From: Devosia sp. | Lineage (GTDB): Bacteria; Pseudomonadota; Alphaproteobacteria; Rhizobiales; Devosiaceae | Length of the DNA: 10,136 nucleotides | NCBI GenBank assembly: GCA_016793415.1 | Contig: JAEUMC010000943.1 | Coordinates: 1 to 10,136, forward strand | Direction of reading: 5' to 3' | Shown: positions 1 through 6,589 of the stretch, one piece after another | How positions within the stretch are numbered: the stretch's first letter is position 1 | How the letters are laid out: the number at the start of each line of letters is the position of its first letter | The notes under the pieces: model-generated | Databases searched by the model: none | What the model was told of the DNA's origin: nothing | Seen by the model: only the letters and a program-made list of their open reading frames with translations | Program-made: the position numbers and the translations under genes

Positions 1-454
1 CGAGGGTGCGGTGGAAACGCAGGTCCATCTCGCGGAACAACGGGTAGTTGCCGATGGCGCGCTCGCACGCCTCGATGGCGGCCAGCATCTTGCCCAGTTG
101 CGCCTGCGTTGCGTATTGCGCAGCGTAGCGCACGAGGCTCATTTCGAGAAAGAACCGCGCCTGCTCGAGATGGGCGTTGCCCTCGCTGCCACGGAAAAAG
201 AAGCGCGCCGCCTCGGCCGCCCCGGCCATTGCCTGGGCCAGGGTCGGGGTCACGACACGCGGCCGAAACCCCTTGCGCTGCTCGATCAGTTTCATGCCCT
301 CGAGCATGGTGATGGCCTCGCGCACCACGGTGCGCCCGACACCGAAACGCTCGCACAGGTCGCGCTCGGACGGGATCATCTCCCCGGCGCGGATCACACC
401 CGAGTGAATCTCCTCAGCCAGTGTCTGCGCGATGTCGGCCGCTTCGGCTGCCAT
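1..454 (-). CDS. FadR-family GntR transcriptional regulator, C-terminus cut off by window edge
   Basis: The 151 visible codons start at the ATG at 454-452 and run off the window at base 1. Residues about 8-70 form a GntR winged helix-turn-helix: an EEIHSGVIRAGEMIPSERDL stretch, then FGVGRTVVREAITMLEGMKLIEQRKGFRPRV in two adjoining blocks, as in FadR/FCD regulators. From about residue 85 an all-helical segment (LEQARFFLEMSLVRYAAQYA, then FREMDLRFHRTL) matches the start of an FCD ligand-binding domain; its metal- or ligand-binding histidines would lie beyond the edge. A GAGGGA element precedes the ATG at suitable spacing; an in-frame GTG eight codons upstream is an alternative. FadR-type regulators usually repress sugar-acid or organic-acid catabolism and respond to a pathway intermediate. 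A perfect palindrome at 522-535 upstream suggests autoregulation (inference). Family call is firm; effector unknown. Confidence 0.9.
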   Translation of the reverse strand, partial: MAAEAADIAQTLAEEIHSGVIRAGEMIPSERDLCERFGVGRTVVREAITMLEGMKLIEQRKGFRPRVVTPTLAQAMAGAAEAARFFFRGSEGNAHLEQARFFLEMSLVRYAAQYATQAQLGKMLAAIEACERAIGNYPLFREMDLRFHRTL

Positions 455-521
455 GTGTGCGGTTCCCTCTTCCGTCACAACAGGCAACCATAAACCGTCA
501 TATGGTGTCAAATATTTCTGT

Positions 522-535
522 TTTGGTCGACCAAA
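522..535. promoter_or_regulatory. Perfect 14-bp palindrome TTTGGTCGACCAAA, likely FadR-type GntR operator
   Basis: TTTGGTCGACCAAA is self-complementary over all 14 bases. Its TGGTC/GACCA core fits the TNGT-NNN-ACNA type of site bound by FadR-subfamily GntR proteins. It lies 68 bp upstream of the ATG of the FadR-type gene at 454, so autoregulation is the simplest reading. The palindrome is seen directly; binding is inferred. Confidence 0.65.
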
Positions 536-674
536 CTGCAAATGACGCCGCGAGGAAGAGGGCTGCAAGCGGCGCGAAGAATCGGCAAATGACGAGGCAA
601 GCGGGGCGCGGCCGGCGCGCACGTGATCGACGATATCGTCCCGCTGAGTCACCAATTTCCCCCTGGTGGCCTGC

Positions 675-716
675 ATATGTCATTAACATAACAACATATC
701 AGTTTGGGGTGGTCAA
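675..716 (-). promoter_or_regulatory. Candidate promoter plus regulon operator, site A
   Basis: On the plus strand the core TTAACATAACAACATAT (683-699) matches the motif seen at three other promoters in the window; over 675-699 it agrees with site C at 21 of 25 positions. It is flanked by ATATGT and ACATAT, a 6-bp inverted repeat at 675-680 and 694-699. Read on the minus strand, TTGACC (716-711) and TGTTAT (693-688) with a 17-bp spacer form a plausible promoter pointing at the FadR-type regulator, leaving a leader of over 200 bp. Which gene it serves is the least certain of the four sites. Confidence 0.5.
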
Positions 717-842
717 GCGACGGCTACGACTCGGGCGAATAGGTTCGCCAGACGGAACAAAGTCAGGATTTCCGGGGGATTTTGAGGGGCGTAACGAAGG
801 CGATTGCAGCGCTATCCGCCCTCGCCCAGTGGCGGACGGAGT

Positions 843-1000
843 ACCTTCTCCCCTTGCGGGAGAAGGTGCCCGAAGGGCGGATGAGGGGTCTCTCTCCGCG
901 CACTCTGTCGCTCGTCGCTTCGCTCCGATCGCGCAACCCAAGGGTTGCGGTACCCCTCATCCGGCGCTGCGCGCCACCTTCTCCCGCAAGGGGAGAAGGC
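843..1000. repeat. Dispersed palindromic repeat, two inverted copies
   Basis: Copy 1 (843-888) contains ACCTTCTCCC and GGGAGAAGGT as a 10-bp stem with a 5-base loop (843-852/858-867), followed by a GGCGGATGAGGGG tail. Copy 2 (953-1000) is its inverted partner, with a 9-bp stem at 977-985/991-999 and CCCCTCATCCGGC leading in. Between them CGCAACCC-AA-GGGTTGCG (932-949) makes another 8-bp stem. The structure matches the short interspersed palindromes common in Hyphomicrobiales. Lying just downstream of the stop at 1026, it could serve as a transcript end or mRNA stabiliser for the minus-strand gene (inference). It has no T-tract. Confidence 0.85.
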
Positions 1001-1025
1001 AACCGCTGCCCCCGCCGGCGACCGA

Positions 1026-1811
1026 CTACACGCTCAGCTTGCCGATGTCGTATTTGTCGGCCGAGCCGGTAGGGCGCCAGCCGATGACCTGCTTGGCGTG
1101 CGAGGTGTCGCGCCAGCGGCGCTTGTTCTCGGAGATGGCGTCGAAGATGTCGAAGCGGACGCTTTCGGGCGCATCGAGGCACTTGTCGACCATCTGCACC
1201 GCATCGGCTTGCGACAGATAGCCGGGGTAGTGACGGATCAGCTCGGGCTGGTCGCTGGGCAGCACGGCGCCGAGCCGGATGCAGATCACCGACATGCCGT
1301 AGCGATCGGAGAACAGCCTTCCGGTGTTCTCGCCGAACAGCTTGCCGACGCCGTAGAAGCTGTCGGGGCGCGGCGGATCGCGGTAGTCGAGCAGTTTTTC
1401 GCCCGGCGGCAACGCCTGCAGCTGGTTGGCGGCGAGCTTGCCGTAGGGTGAGCCCTCGTACCACTCGTAGCCGCACATGGTGCTGCCGGTGCTCATGAAC
1501 ACCACGCGCTTCACCCCCGCCTCCTGGGCGGCGCGGAACATGTTGAGGGTGCCGCCGATGGTGTTCTGCATCACCTTGTCCCAATCGTCATACTCGTGGG
1601 TTTCGGCGGCAAGGTGCAGCACCATGTCCATGCCCTCGGAGGCCTTGCGGATGGCCGAGGGGTCGCTGATCTCGGCCTGAGTGTGGACGATGCCGGGCAC
1701 GACGCGGCGGCTCAGGCCGCTGAACTCGTACTTGTCGGAGAGGTCGCGGATCACCAACCCGCCGATCAGGCCGCTGGCGCCGGTCACAAGAACCTTTGGT
1801 TTGGTACCCAT
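1026..1811 (-). CDS. NAD-dependent epimerase/dehydratase-family protein, uronate dehydrogenase-like
   Basis: This 261-residue extended SDR probably oxidises a sugar or sugar acid with NAD in the cytoplasm. Seen: Rossmann motif GASGLIG at residues 11-17, HLAAET at 66-71, the serine region FMSTGS at 105-110, and the catalytic pair in YGVGK (Tyr153, Lys157) followed by LFGE. The C-terminal half, with IRLGAV, YLSQADAVQMVDKCLDAP and a closing IGWRPTGSAD, resembles uronate dehydrogenases, which turn uronic acids into aldarolactones and are of about this length. The segment between the serine and YGVGK is longer than I would expect, so the substrate may differ. AGGGGGAT (1827-1820) sits 8 bp before the ATG. 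It is divergent from the dehydrogenase/aldolase operon, and both promoters carry the same operator motif, so coregulation is likely. A sugar epimerase is the main alternative. Confidence 0.87.
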   Translation of the reverse strand: MGTKPKVLVTGASGLIGGLVIRDLSDKYEFSGLSRRVVPGIVHTQAEISDPSAIRKASEGMDMVLHLAAETHEYDDWDKVMQNTIGGTLNMFRAAQEAGVKRVVFMSTGSTMCGYEWYEGSPYGKLAANQLQALPPGEKLLDYRDPPRPDSFYGVGKLFGENTGRLFSDRYGMSVICIRLGAVLPSDQPELIRHYPGYLSQADAVQMVDKCLDAPESVRFDIFDAISENKRRWRDTSHAKQVIGWRPTGSADKYDIGKLSV

Positions 1812-1840
1812 TCGAATGCATCCCCCTGCATTGATCGGTT

Positions 1841-1882
1841 AAATATCCCGTTAGCATGATAATATGCCTTTACTGGAGTCAA
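1841..1882 (-). promoter_or_regulatory. Candidate promoter plus regulon operator, site B, for the uronate dehydrogenase-like gene
   Basis: On the minus strand, TTGACT (1882-1877) and TATCAT (1861-1856) with a 15-bp spacer form a promoter about 40 bp before the ATG at 1811. The plus-strand core TTAGCATGATAATATGC (1851-1867) covers the -10. Bases 1841-1868 agree with site C (2010-2037) at 22 of 28 positions. The inner TTAGCATGATAA is a near-palindrome, as expected for a dimeric regulator. Promoter and binding are inferred. Confidence 0.6.
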
Positions 1883-1998
1883 GCGAGTAGAGTGGTGGGT
1901 TCGACTACGGTTCGTCTGGCGGAACCGCGGCATGCCGGATCACGGTGGGGCGTCAACGGCTTTCGACTTTTTGCCCAGCCGGACACGCGCAGGTCCGA

Positions 1999-2036
1999 TT
2001 GACAGCGACAAATATGCCGTTAGCATAACAACATAC
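1999..2036 (+). promoter_or_regulatory. Candidate promoter plus regulon operator, site C, for the five-gene operon
   Basis: TTGACA (1999-2004, a perfect -35) and TAGCAT (2021-2026) with a 16-bp spacer predict a start of transcription near 2033, leaving a leader of about 25 bases before the GTG at 2058. The operator-like core TTAGCATAACAACATAC (2020-2036) covers the -10, an arrangement suited to repression. Confidence 0.65.
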
Positions 2037-2057
2037 TTGGTTGAGGGGACGTTGTCG

Positions 2058-3059
2058 GTGAAGCGAGTGCTTATCGTGGGGAGCGGCGGCATCGGTCGTC
2101 GCCATCTCAAGGGCTACAGCCTGACCGGACGGGCCCAGCTCGCCATCGTTGAACCCGATGCCGGGCGCCGCGAGGAAGCCAAGCAGCTGTTCGGCATTAC
2201 CGAAGCCTATACCGAGATCGGCGAAGCCGACCTCAAGAGTTTCGACCTGGCGGTGATCTGCGCGCCGGCCAATTTCCATGTGGCACTGATCAAGCGCTGC
2301 GCCGAGGCCGGGCTCAACTTCCTCGTGGAAAAGCCGCTCTCGGTGACCATGGACGAGGTCGACGAAGCGCTGGCGCTGGTGAAATCGAAGAACCTCGTGG
2401 CGCGGGTAGGCTATGTGCGCCGCGTCGCCGATGAGGTGGTGACGCTGCGCCAAGAAATTCTCGAGGGCAAGATCGGCACGCTGCGGCTCGCCTATCTCAA
2501 CTCTTCGCAGGAGTTCCCGAAGTATCGTCCGGATTTTCAGCGCACCTATTACGCGCGGCCGGAAATGGGCGGCGGCGCCATCCTCGATGCCGCGAGCCAC
2601 CTGTTCGACATGCTGATCTGGCTGATGGGCAAGCCGACCGATGTCAGCTGCCTCTATGACCGGCTGGTGCTCGAAGGCACCAACACCGAGGACACCTGCC
2701 TCGTCTCGATCCGCTTTCAAAGCGGGGCGATGGCCAACGTCACCATCAACCAGTTCCAGAAGCCGAACATCGCGCGCTTCGAGTTCATCGGCACCAAGGG
2801 CAACCTGATGCTGGAGCACTCGACGCTGAAATTCGCCGATGACGACAGCGGCAAGTGGCAGGACGAGCGCGACTTCATGCATGGGCTGGTGCCGACCGAA
2901 GCGCACCAGGCGCGCTTCCGCATGCAGGCCGACGCCATGCTCGATGCGATCGACGGCAAGCCGTGCTGGCTGGCGACCCTCGACGACGCGCGCGACAACC
3001 TGCGGGTGGCGCTCGCCGCCAAGCAATCCTGGCTCGAAAAGCGGATCGTGAGTCTGTGA
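2058..3059 (+). CDS. Gfo/Idh/MocA-family oxidoreductase
   Basis: This 333-residue protein is probably an NAD(P)-dependent sugar dehydrogenase. Seen: N-terminal Rossmann motif VGSGGIGRRH (residues 7-16), the EKP signature at 91-93, and the C-terminal alpha/beta domain with GGGAILDAASH, where Asp177 and His181 sit at the usual catalytic D-x-x-x-H position. The stretch YRPDFQRTYYARPEMGGG recalls Gfo/Idh/MocA proteins found beside PtmA-like SDRs in nonulosonate gene clusters, from memory of those families. I chose the GTG at 2058 because GAGGGG (2043-2048) lies 9 bp upstream and the protein then begins MKRVLIVGSGG. The frame is open back to 1932, but that extension crosses the promoter/operator and has no family similarity. 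The stop overlaps the ATG of the next gene by one base, so the two are translationally coupled. Substrate unknown. Confidence 0.9.
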   Translation: MKRVLIVGSGGIGRRHLKGYSLTGRAQLAIVEPDAGRREEAKQLFGITEAYTEIGEADLKSFDLAVICAPANFHVALIKRCAEAGLNFLVEKPLSVTMDEVDEALALVKSKNLVARVGYVRRVADEVVTLRQEILEGKIGTLRLAYLNSSQEFPKYRPDFQRTYYARPEMGGGAILDAASHLFDMLIWLMGKPTDVSCLYDRLVLEGTNTEDTCLVSIRFQSGAMANVTINQFQKPNIARFEFIGTKGNLMLEHSTLKFADDDSGKWQDERDFMHGLVPTEAHQARFRMQADAMLDAIDGKPCWLATLDDARDNLRVALAAKQSWLEKRIVSL

Positions 3060-3826
3060 TGTCCGATTTCAGCGGCAAGACCATCCTGATGGCCGGCGGC
3101 GCGGGTTACCTGGCGCTACCGGTGAGCAAACTCCTGGCACAGCAGGGCGCCAATGTGGTGCTGGCCGACATCAACCCGGAACGGCTGGCGGCCGGCGAGG
3201 CCGAACTCAAGGCGATCGGCAATGGCGTGCTGGCGCTGCCGCTCGATATCGGGGACGAGGATTCAATCCTTGCCGCGGTGCGCGGCGCAGCGAAGGCCTT
3301 CGGCAATCTCGATGGCGTGGTGAACGCTACCTTCGGCTCGACGGGCAAGCGTTTCGAGGACCTGACGGGGGCGGATTTCGACCGCACCAACCGGCTGAAC
3401 CTCACCGGCAGTTTCCTCCTCGCCCGCGAGGCGGCCAGGCACATGGGACCCGGCGCCTCGATGGTGCTCTATGCCTCGATGTATGGCGTAGTGGCGCCGA
3501 ACCCGGCGAACTATCCCGGCGACATGGCGCCCAACCCGATCGAGTACGGCGCCGGCAAGGCCGGGATGATCCAGATGGTGCGCTACATGGCCGGCCATTT
3601 CGGCCCGGCCGGCATCCGGGTCAACGCCGTGGCGCCCGGCCCCTATCCGCACCAGGCGACGCAGGACAATGCCGAGTTCATGGGCAACCTCGCACGCCAG
3701 ACCATGCTCGGCCGGATCGGCCGGCAGGACGAAATGGCCGGGCCGACGGCGTTCCTGTTGAGCGACGCCGCGAGCTACATCACCGGGCACTGCCTCAACG
3801 TCGATGGCGGCTGGACCGCCTGGTAG
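3059..3826 (+). CDS. Classical SDR-family oxidoreductase (PtmA-like)
   Basis: A 255-residue short-chain dehydrogenase. Seen: a modified nucleotide-binding motif AGGAGYLA (residues 12-19), Asp37 at the end of the second strand (favours NAD over NADP), NATFGS (89-94) in place of the usual NNAG, catalytic Ser140, and Tyr163-x-x-x-Lys167 in YGAGK, then RVNAVAPGP and a closing NVDGGWTAW. The loop SMYGVVAPNPANYPG and the PNPIEYGAGKAGMIQMVRY block resemble the PtmA-like SDR group often seen with legionaminic- or related nonulosonic-acid loci; that link is from memory and is suggestive only. It starts at an ATG sharing a base with the preceding stop. The partner Gfo/Idh/MocA protein may act on the same substrate, for instance oxidation followed by reduction at one carbon, giving net epimerisation (inference). 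Confidence 0.88.
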   Translation: MSDFSGKTILMAGGAGYLALPVSKLLAQQGANVVLADINPERLAAGEAELKAIGNGVLALPLDIGDEDSILAAVRGAAKAFGNLDGVVNATFGSTGKRFEDLTGADFDRTNRLNLTGSFLLAREAARHMGPGASMVLYASMYGVVAPNPANYPGDMAPNPIEYGAGKAGMIQMVRYMAGHFGPAGIRVNAVAPGPYPHQATQDNAEFMGNLARQTMLGRIGRQDEMAGPTAFLLSDAASYITGHCLNVDGGWTAW

Positions 3827-3836
3827 GGATATCTGA

Positions 3837-4796
3837 ATGAGCGTTCTGCCGATCATCCGGGATGAGATCCGCTTGGCCATGCTGGGCATGGTCGAGGGCA
3901 ACGGGCACCCTTATTCCTGGAGCATCATCATCAATGGCAGCTACGACGCCAAGGCGCTCGCGGCCTGCCCCTACCCGGTGATCAAGGATTACATCGCCAA
4001 GCAACCTGTCGGCTCGCTCGGCATCCCCGGCGCCAAGGTGACGCATGTGTGGACCGACGATCCCGCCGATGCCGTGCAGGTCGCCGCCGTCGCCCATATT
4101 CCCAACATCGCCAGGCGCGCCGAGGATGTGATCGGCGAGGTCGATGCGGTGCTGGTCGCCACCGACAAGGGTTTTGAGCATGTCGAGCGGGCGCGGCCGT
4201 TCATCGAGGCCGGCATCCCGGTGTTCATCGACAAGCCGCTCTGCGACAACCGGCTCGATCTCACGACGTTCAGCAAATGGGTGGCCGAGGGCAAGCCGCT
4301 GATCAGCTCGTCGGCGATGCGCTTTGCCAAGGAGTATGTGCCCTATCATCGCGCCACGCACGCGCTCGGCCAGTTGCGCCATGTCAGCGCCACCATGGCG
4401 AAGTCGTGGGAGGCCTACGGCATCCATGCGCTGGAGACGGTCTATCCGATCACCGGGCCGGGTTATGTCTCGGTGCAGAACATCGGCGATGCCAACTCCA
4501 ACATCGTGCATCTGCGCCACCGTGACGGCATCGACGTCATCCTGCAGGTGACCAAGGATATGGGCGGCGGCTTCGGCATGGTGACGCTGGCCGGCACTGC
4601 CGCCGGGCTGCAGCTCAAGTTCACCGACACCTATCACGCGTTCCGCACCCAGCTCGTCGGCTTCGTCGATTACCTCCGCACCGGCAAGCCGCCGGTGCCG
4701 TGGGAGGAAACGCGCGAGCTGATGCAACTGGTGATCGCCGGCATCGAAAGCCGCGAACAGGGCGGACGCCGCGTCTTCCTAAGCGAGATGGATTGA
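3837..4796 (+). CDS. Atypical Gfo/Idh/MocA-family oxidoreductase
   Basis: A 319-residue protein recognised as Gfo/Idh/MocA by VDAVLVATDKGFEHVERARP and IEAGIPVFIDKPLCDN, the latter carrying DKP at 132-134 in place of EKP. The N-terminus is odd: where GxGxxG should lie it reads LAMLGMVEGNGHPYSWS (residues 13-29), and the following 60 residues contain an IPGAKVTHVWTDDPADA segment before the DKP strand. This suggests altered cofactor binding or a subfamily with a rearranged first loop. The C-terminal domain is short and I see no clear D-x-x-x-H; WEAYGIHALE may hold the equivalent histidine. AGGGAT lies about 8 bp before the ATG, which follows the previous stop by 10 bp. As the third gene of the operon it is probably a dehydrogenase or an accessory to the adjacent SDR. 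Fold is confident, activity is not. Confidence 0.82.
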   Translation: MSVLPIIRDEIRLAMLGMVEGNGHPYSWSIIINGSYDAKALAACPYPVIKDYIAKQPVGSLGIPGAKVTHVWTDDPADAVQVAAVAHIPNIARRAEDVIGEVDAVLVATDKGFEHVERARPFIEAGIPVFIDKPLCDNRLDLTTFSKWVAEGKPLISSSAMRFAKEYVPYHRATHALGQLRHVSATMAKSWEAYGIHALETVYPITGPGYVSVQNIGDANSNIVHLRHRDGIDVILQVTKDMGGGFGMVTLAGTAAGLQLKFTDTYHAFRTQLVGFVDYLRTGKPPVPWEETRELMQLVIAGIESREQGGRRVFLSEMD

Positions 4797-4799
4797 ACC

Positions 4800-5585
4800 A
4801 TGCAGGTCCTCGAAAGCTTCTCGCTCAAGGGCAAGGTCGCCGTGGTCACCGGCGGCGCCGGGCTCTATGGCCGGCAGATCGTCGCGGCGCTGGCCGAGGC
4901 CGGCGCCAGGACCTTCATCGCGGCCCGCGACTTGGCCAAGCTCGAAGTGGTCGCCGCCGAAGAGCGGGCCCGCGGCTACGACGTCACGGCGCTGCAGCTC
5001 GACCTGTCGTCGGACGCGTCCATTGAAGCGCTGCACCGCGAGGTGATCGCCCGGGCCGGCCGCTGCGACGTGCTGGTCAACAATGCGGTGACCCGTTCGG
5101 CGCTCGACGGCTGGGCGCATGAGCTCGACGCGTTCGACAAGAGCCTCCGCGTCAACGCCTCGGCGCTGTTCAAGATCACCGAGCTGTTCGGCCGCAACAT
5201 GCGGGCGCAGAAATCCGGCTCGATCATCAATATCGGCTCGATGATGGGCATGGTCGGCGTCGAGATGGCCAACTACGAGGGCACCGACATGACGCCCAAC
5301 CCGTCGCCGATCTACCACTACGAAAAGGGCGGCATGCTCAACTTCACCCGCTGGGCAGCGAGCATCCTCGGCGCCGACAATGTCAGGGTGAACTGCCTTT
5401 CGCCGGGCGGCTTCTTCAACAACCAGCCGGCGCCGTTCGTCAAAGCCTACAGCGCCCGTACCCAGCTCGGCCGCATGGCCAACGATACCGATTTGAAGGG
5501 CGTCATCGTGTTTCTGGCGTCGGATGCCTCGGCCTATGTCACCGGCACCAACATCCCCATCGATGGCGGCTATACCGCCAAATAA
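4800..5585 (+). CDS. Classical SDR-family oxidoreductase (PtmA-like), second copy
   Basis: A 261-residue short-chain dehydrogenase with an intact motif set: TGGAGLYG at residues 17-24, an Arg at 43 after the second strand (AARD, suggests NADP), VNNAV at 93-97, Asn119, Ser147, Tyr172 and Lys176 in YHYEK, then RVNCLSPGGFFNNQP and a closing IDGGYTAK. The long loop GVEMANYEGTDMTPNPSP between the serine and tyrosine parallels that in the SDR at 3059 and is a PtmA-like trait. It starts 3 bp after the preceding stop, so it is probably coupled to the atypical Gfo/Idh/MocA gene. The two SDRs share layout but differ in predicted cofactor preference (Asp37 versus Arg43), so they may run opposite redox directions in one conversion (inference). 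Confidence 0.9.
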   Translation: MQVLESFSLKGKVAVVTGGAGLYGRQIVAALAEAGARTFIAARDLAKLEVVAAEERARGYDVTALQLDLSSDASIEALHREVIARAGRCDVLVNNAVTRSALDGWAHELDAFDKSLRVNASALFKITELFGRNMRAQKSGSIINIGSMMGMVGVEMANYEGTDMTPNPSPIYHYEKGGMLNFTRWAASILGADNVRVNCLSPGGFFNNQPAPFVKAYSARTQLGRMANDTDLKGVIVFLASDASAYVTGTNIPIDGGYTAK

Positions 5586-5592
5586 CCCCTCC

Positions 5593-5608
5593 GGAGGAGC
5601 TTACCTTG
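5593..5608 (+). promoter_or_regulatory. Strong ribosome binding site fixing a TTG start
   Basis: GGAGGAG at 5593-5599 lies 6 bp before TTG (5606-5608). No ATG or GTG fits this site, so the aldolase begins at TTG. The strong site offsets the weak start codon, and the last operon gene may be translated independently of the preceding stop at 5585. Confidence 0.8.
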
Positions 5609-6424
5609 TCCCAGACGCAGCCCTACGCCGCGACGCCCCCGACGCGCTTCCGCATGCGGCCGAGCCGCGTGCTGCGCACCATCCGCGAGGGCAAGGTGGC
5701 CCGCGTGCTGAAGCTCAATATCTCCGACGCCAAGATCGCCGAGATCTTCGCGGCGGCGCAGCCCGATGCGCTGTGGCTGTGCATGGAGCACACCTCGGCG
5801 ACCTGGGAGCAGGTGGAGCACCAGATCCGCGCCGCCAAGCTCTATGACGTCGACACCCTGCTGCGCGTGCCGCGCGGCAGCTACAGCGATTACATCCGTG
5901 GCTACGAGATGGATGCGACGGGGCTGATCGTGCCGCACATCATGAATGCCGACGATGCCCGCAAGGTGCGCGACATCACCAAGTTCGCGCCGCTCGGCAA
6001 GCGCGCCGTCGATGGCGGCAACAACGATGCGCAGTTCACCCGCGTCGGCTTTCTCGACTACATTAAGACAGCCAACGAGGAACGCTTCGCCTGCTACCAG
6101 ATCGAGGATCCCGAGGCGATGGAGCACCTCGAGGCGATCGCCGAGATGGACGGCGTCGACTGCCTGTTCTTCGGCCCGGGCGATTACTCAGTGGCGAGTG
6201 GCATTCCCGGCCAGATCCAGCACGACGAGATCAAGGCAGTGCGCAAACGTGTCGCCGAGGTGGCGCGGAAGTACGGGAAGATCGCGGCGACGGTGACCAA
6301 CCGCGACCTGATCGGCGAGTATGTCGACATGGGGTATAACCTCTTGTCGGTCGGCGCCGACGTGATTGCGCTGGCAAACTATGCCGATGAGTCGATGGCG
6401 GCGTTTGACAAGGCGCTGGGGTAG
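5606..6424 (+). CDS. HpcH/HpaI aldolase/citrate lyase family protein
   Basis: This 272-residue class II (metal-dependent) aldolase probably cleaves a 2-keto-3-deoxy acid to pyruvate and an aldehyde. Family hallmarks are present: LWLCMEH with His62 as putative catalytic base, LLRVPR with Arg87, YQIEDPEAMEHL with metal ligand Glu167, and DGVDCLFFGPGDYS with metal ligand Asp193. These correspond in order and spacing to His45, Arg70, Glu149 and Asp175 of E. coli HpaI. It is a little longer than HpaI, with about 17 extra N-terminal residues. The start is TTG at 5606: GGAGGAG (5593-5599), the best ribosome binding site in the window, lies 6 bp before it. It is the last gene of the operon, ending 165 bp from a convergent gene. 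Relatives act on 2-keto-3-deoxyglucarate, 2-keto-3-deoxy-L-rhamnonate or 4-hydroxy-2-ketoheptanedioate; the substrate here cannot be chosen from sequence. Confidence 0.9.
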   Translation: MSQTQPYAATPPTRFRMRPSRVLRTIREGKVARVLKLNISDAKIAEIFAAAQPDALWLCMEHTSATWEQVEHQIRAAKLYDVDTLLRVPRGSYSDYIRGYEMDATGLIVPHIMNADDARKVRDITKFAPLGKRAVDGGNNDAQFTRVGFLDYIKTANEERFACYQIEDPEAMEHLEAIAEMDGVDCLFFGPGDYSVASGIPGQIQHDEIKAVRKRVAEVARKYGKIAATVTNRDLIGEYVDMGYNLLSVGADVIALANYADESMAAFDKALG

Positions 6425-6437
6425 CAACGGGCTGGCC

Positions 6438-6560
6438 GAAGCGCCGGCGCGGGCCGACCCCCACCCCTGTCCCCTCCCCGCAAGGGGGAGGGAGACCCTC
6501 ACACTGATATCGGGCTATCGTCTCCCTCCCCCTTGCGGGGAGGGATCAAGGGTGGGGGTC
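6438..6560. repeat. Inverted pair of dispersed palindromes between convergent genes, possible bidirectional terminator
   Basis: Two arms (about 6456-6495 and 6521-6560) are reverse complements at nearly all of about 40 positions and enclose a 25-bp spacer. Each arm also folds alone, as CCTCCCC-GCAAG-GGGGAGG. The left arm with its flank (6438-6496) recurs at 10075-10133 with one mismatch (C6455/T10092). Lying between the stops at 6424 and 6590, the pair could end transcription from both sides; that role is inferred, since there is no T-tract. Confidence 0.85.
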
Positions 6561-6589
6561 CACAGCCACCGGCGCTTCAGTGACGAGCC

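Larger units (their letters stand above)
455..1025. other. 571-bp noncoding stretch between two minus-strand genes
   Basis: No convincing gene is seen here. The stretch holds the GntR palindrome (522-535), a 12-bp palindrome GACGATATCGTC (629-640), an operator-like site (675-699) with a TTGACC hexamer at 716-711 on the minus strand, and a dispersed inverted-repeat block (843-1000) ending near the stop of the gene at 1026. Open frames crossing it have the low-complexity composition typical of out-of-frame GC-rich DNA, and several simply translate the repeats. Confidence 0.7.

Noticed and set aside
629..640. 12-bp palindrome GACGATATCGTC as an operator
   Set aside because: Short and unsupported: no second copy noticed and no fit with a promoter; it may be chance.
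498..689. 63-residue minus-strand open frame with a hydrophobic stretch (LAALFLAASFAVW)
   Set aside because: Its ATG lies inside the site A operator motif, there is no ribosome binding site, and it runs across the GntR palindrome; the composition looks like chance.
843..1000. CRISPR-like array suggested by recurring palindromes
   Set aside because: Only two copies in opposite orientation, no regular spacers and no cas genes; it matches dispersed palindromic repeats.
421..1221. 266-residue plus-strand open frame crossing the noncoding region
   Set aside because: It overlaps the start of one gene and the end of another and translates the palindromic repeats; no family resemblance.
1932..2057. 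ATG at 1932 as the start of the first Gfo/Idh/MocA gene
   Set aside because: The extension would run through the promoter and operator, whereas GAGGGG correctly spaced before GTG at 2058 gives a standard Rossmann N-terminus.
1953..3026. 357-residue minus-strand open frame antisense to the Gfo/Idh/MocA gene
   Set aside because: It is an out-of-frame shadow in GC-rich DNA, rich in Arg, His and Gly with no domain, opposite a clearly recognisable gene.
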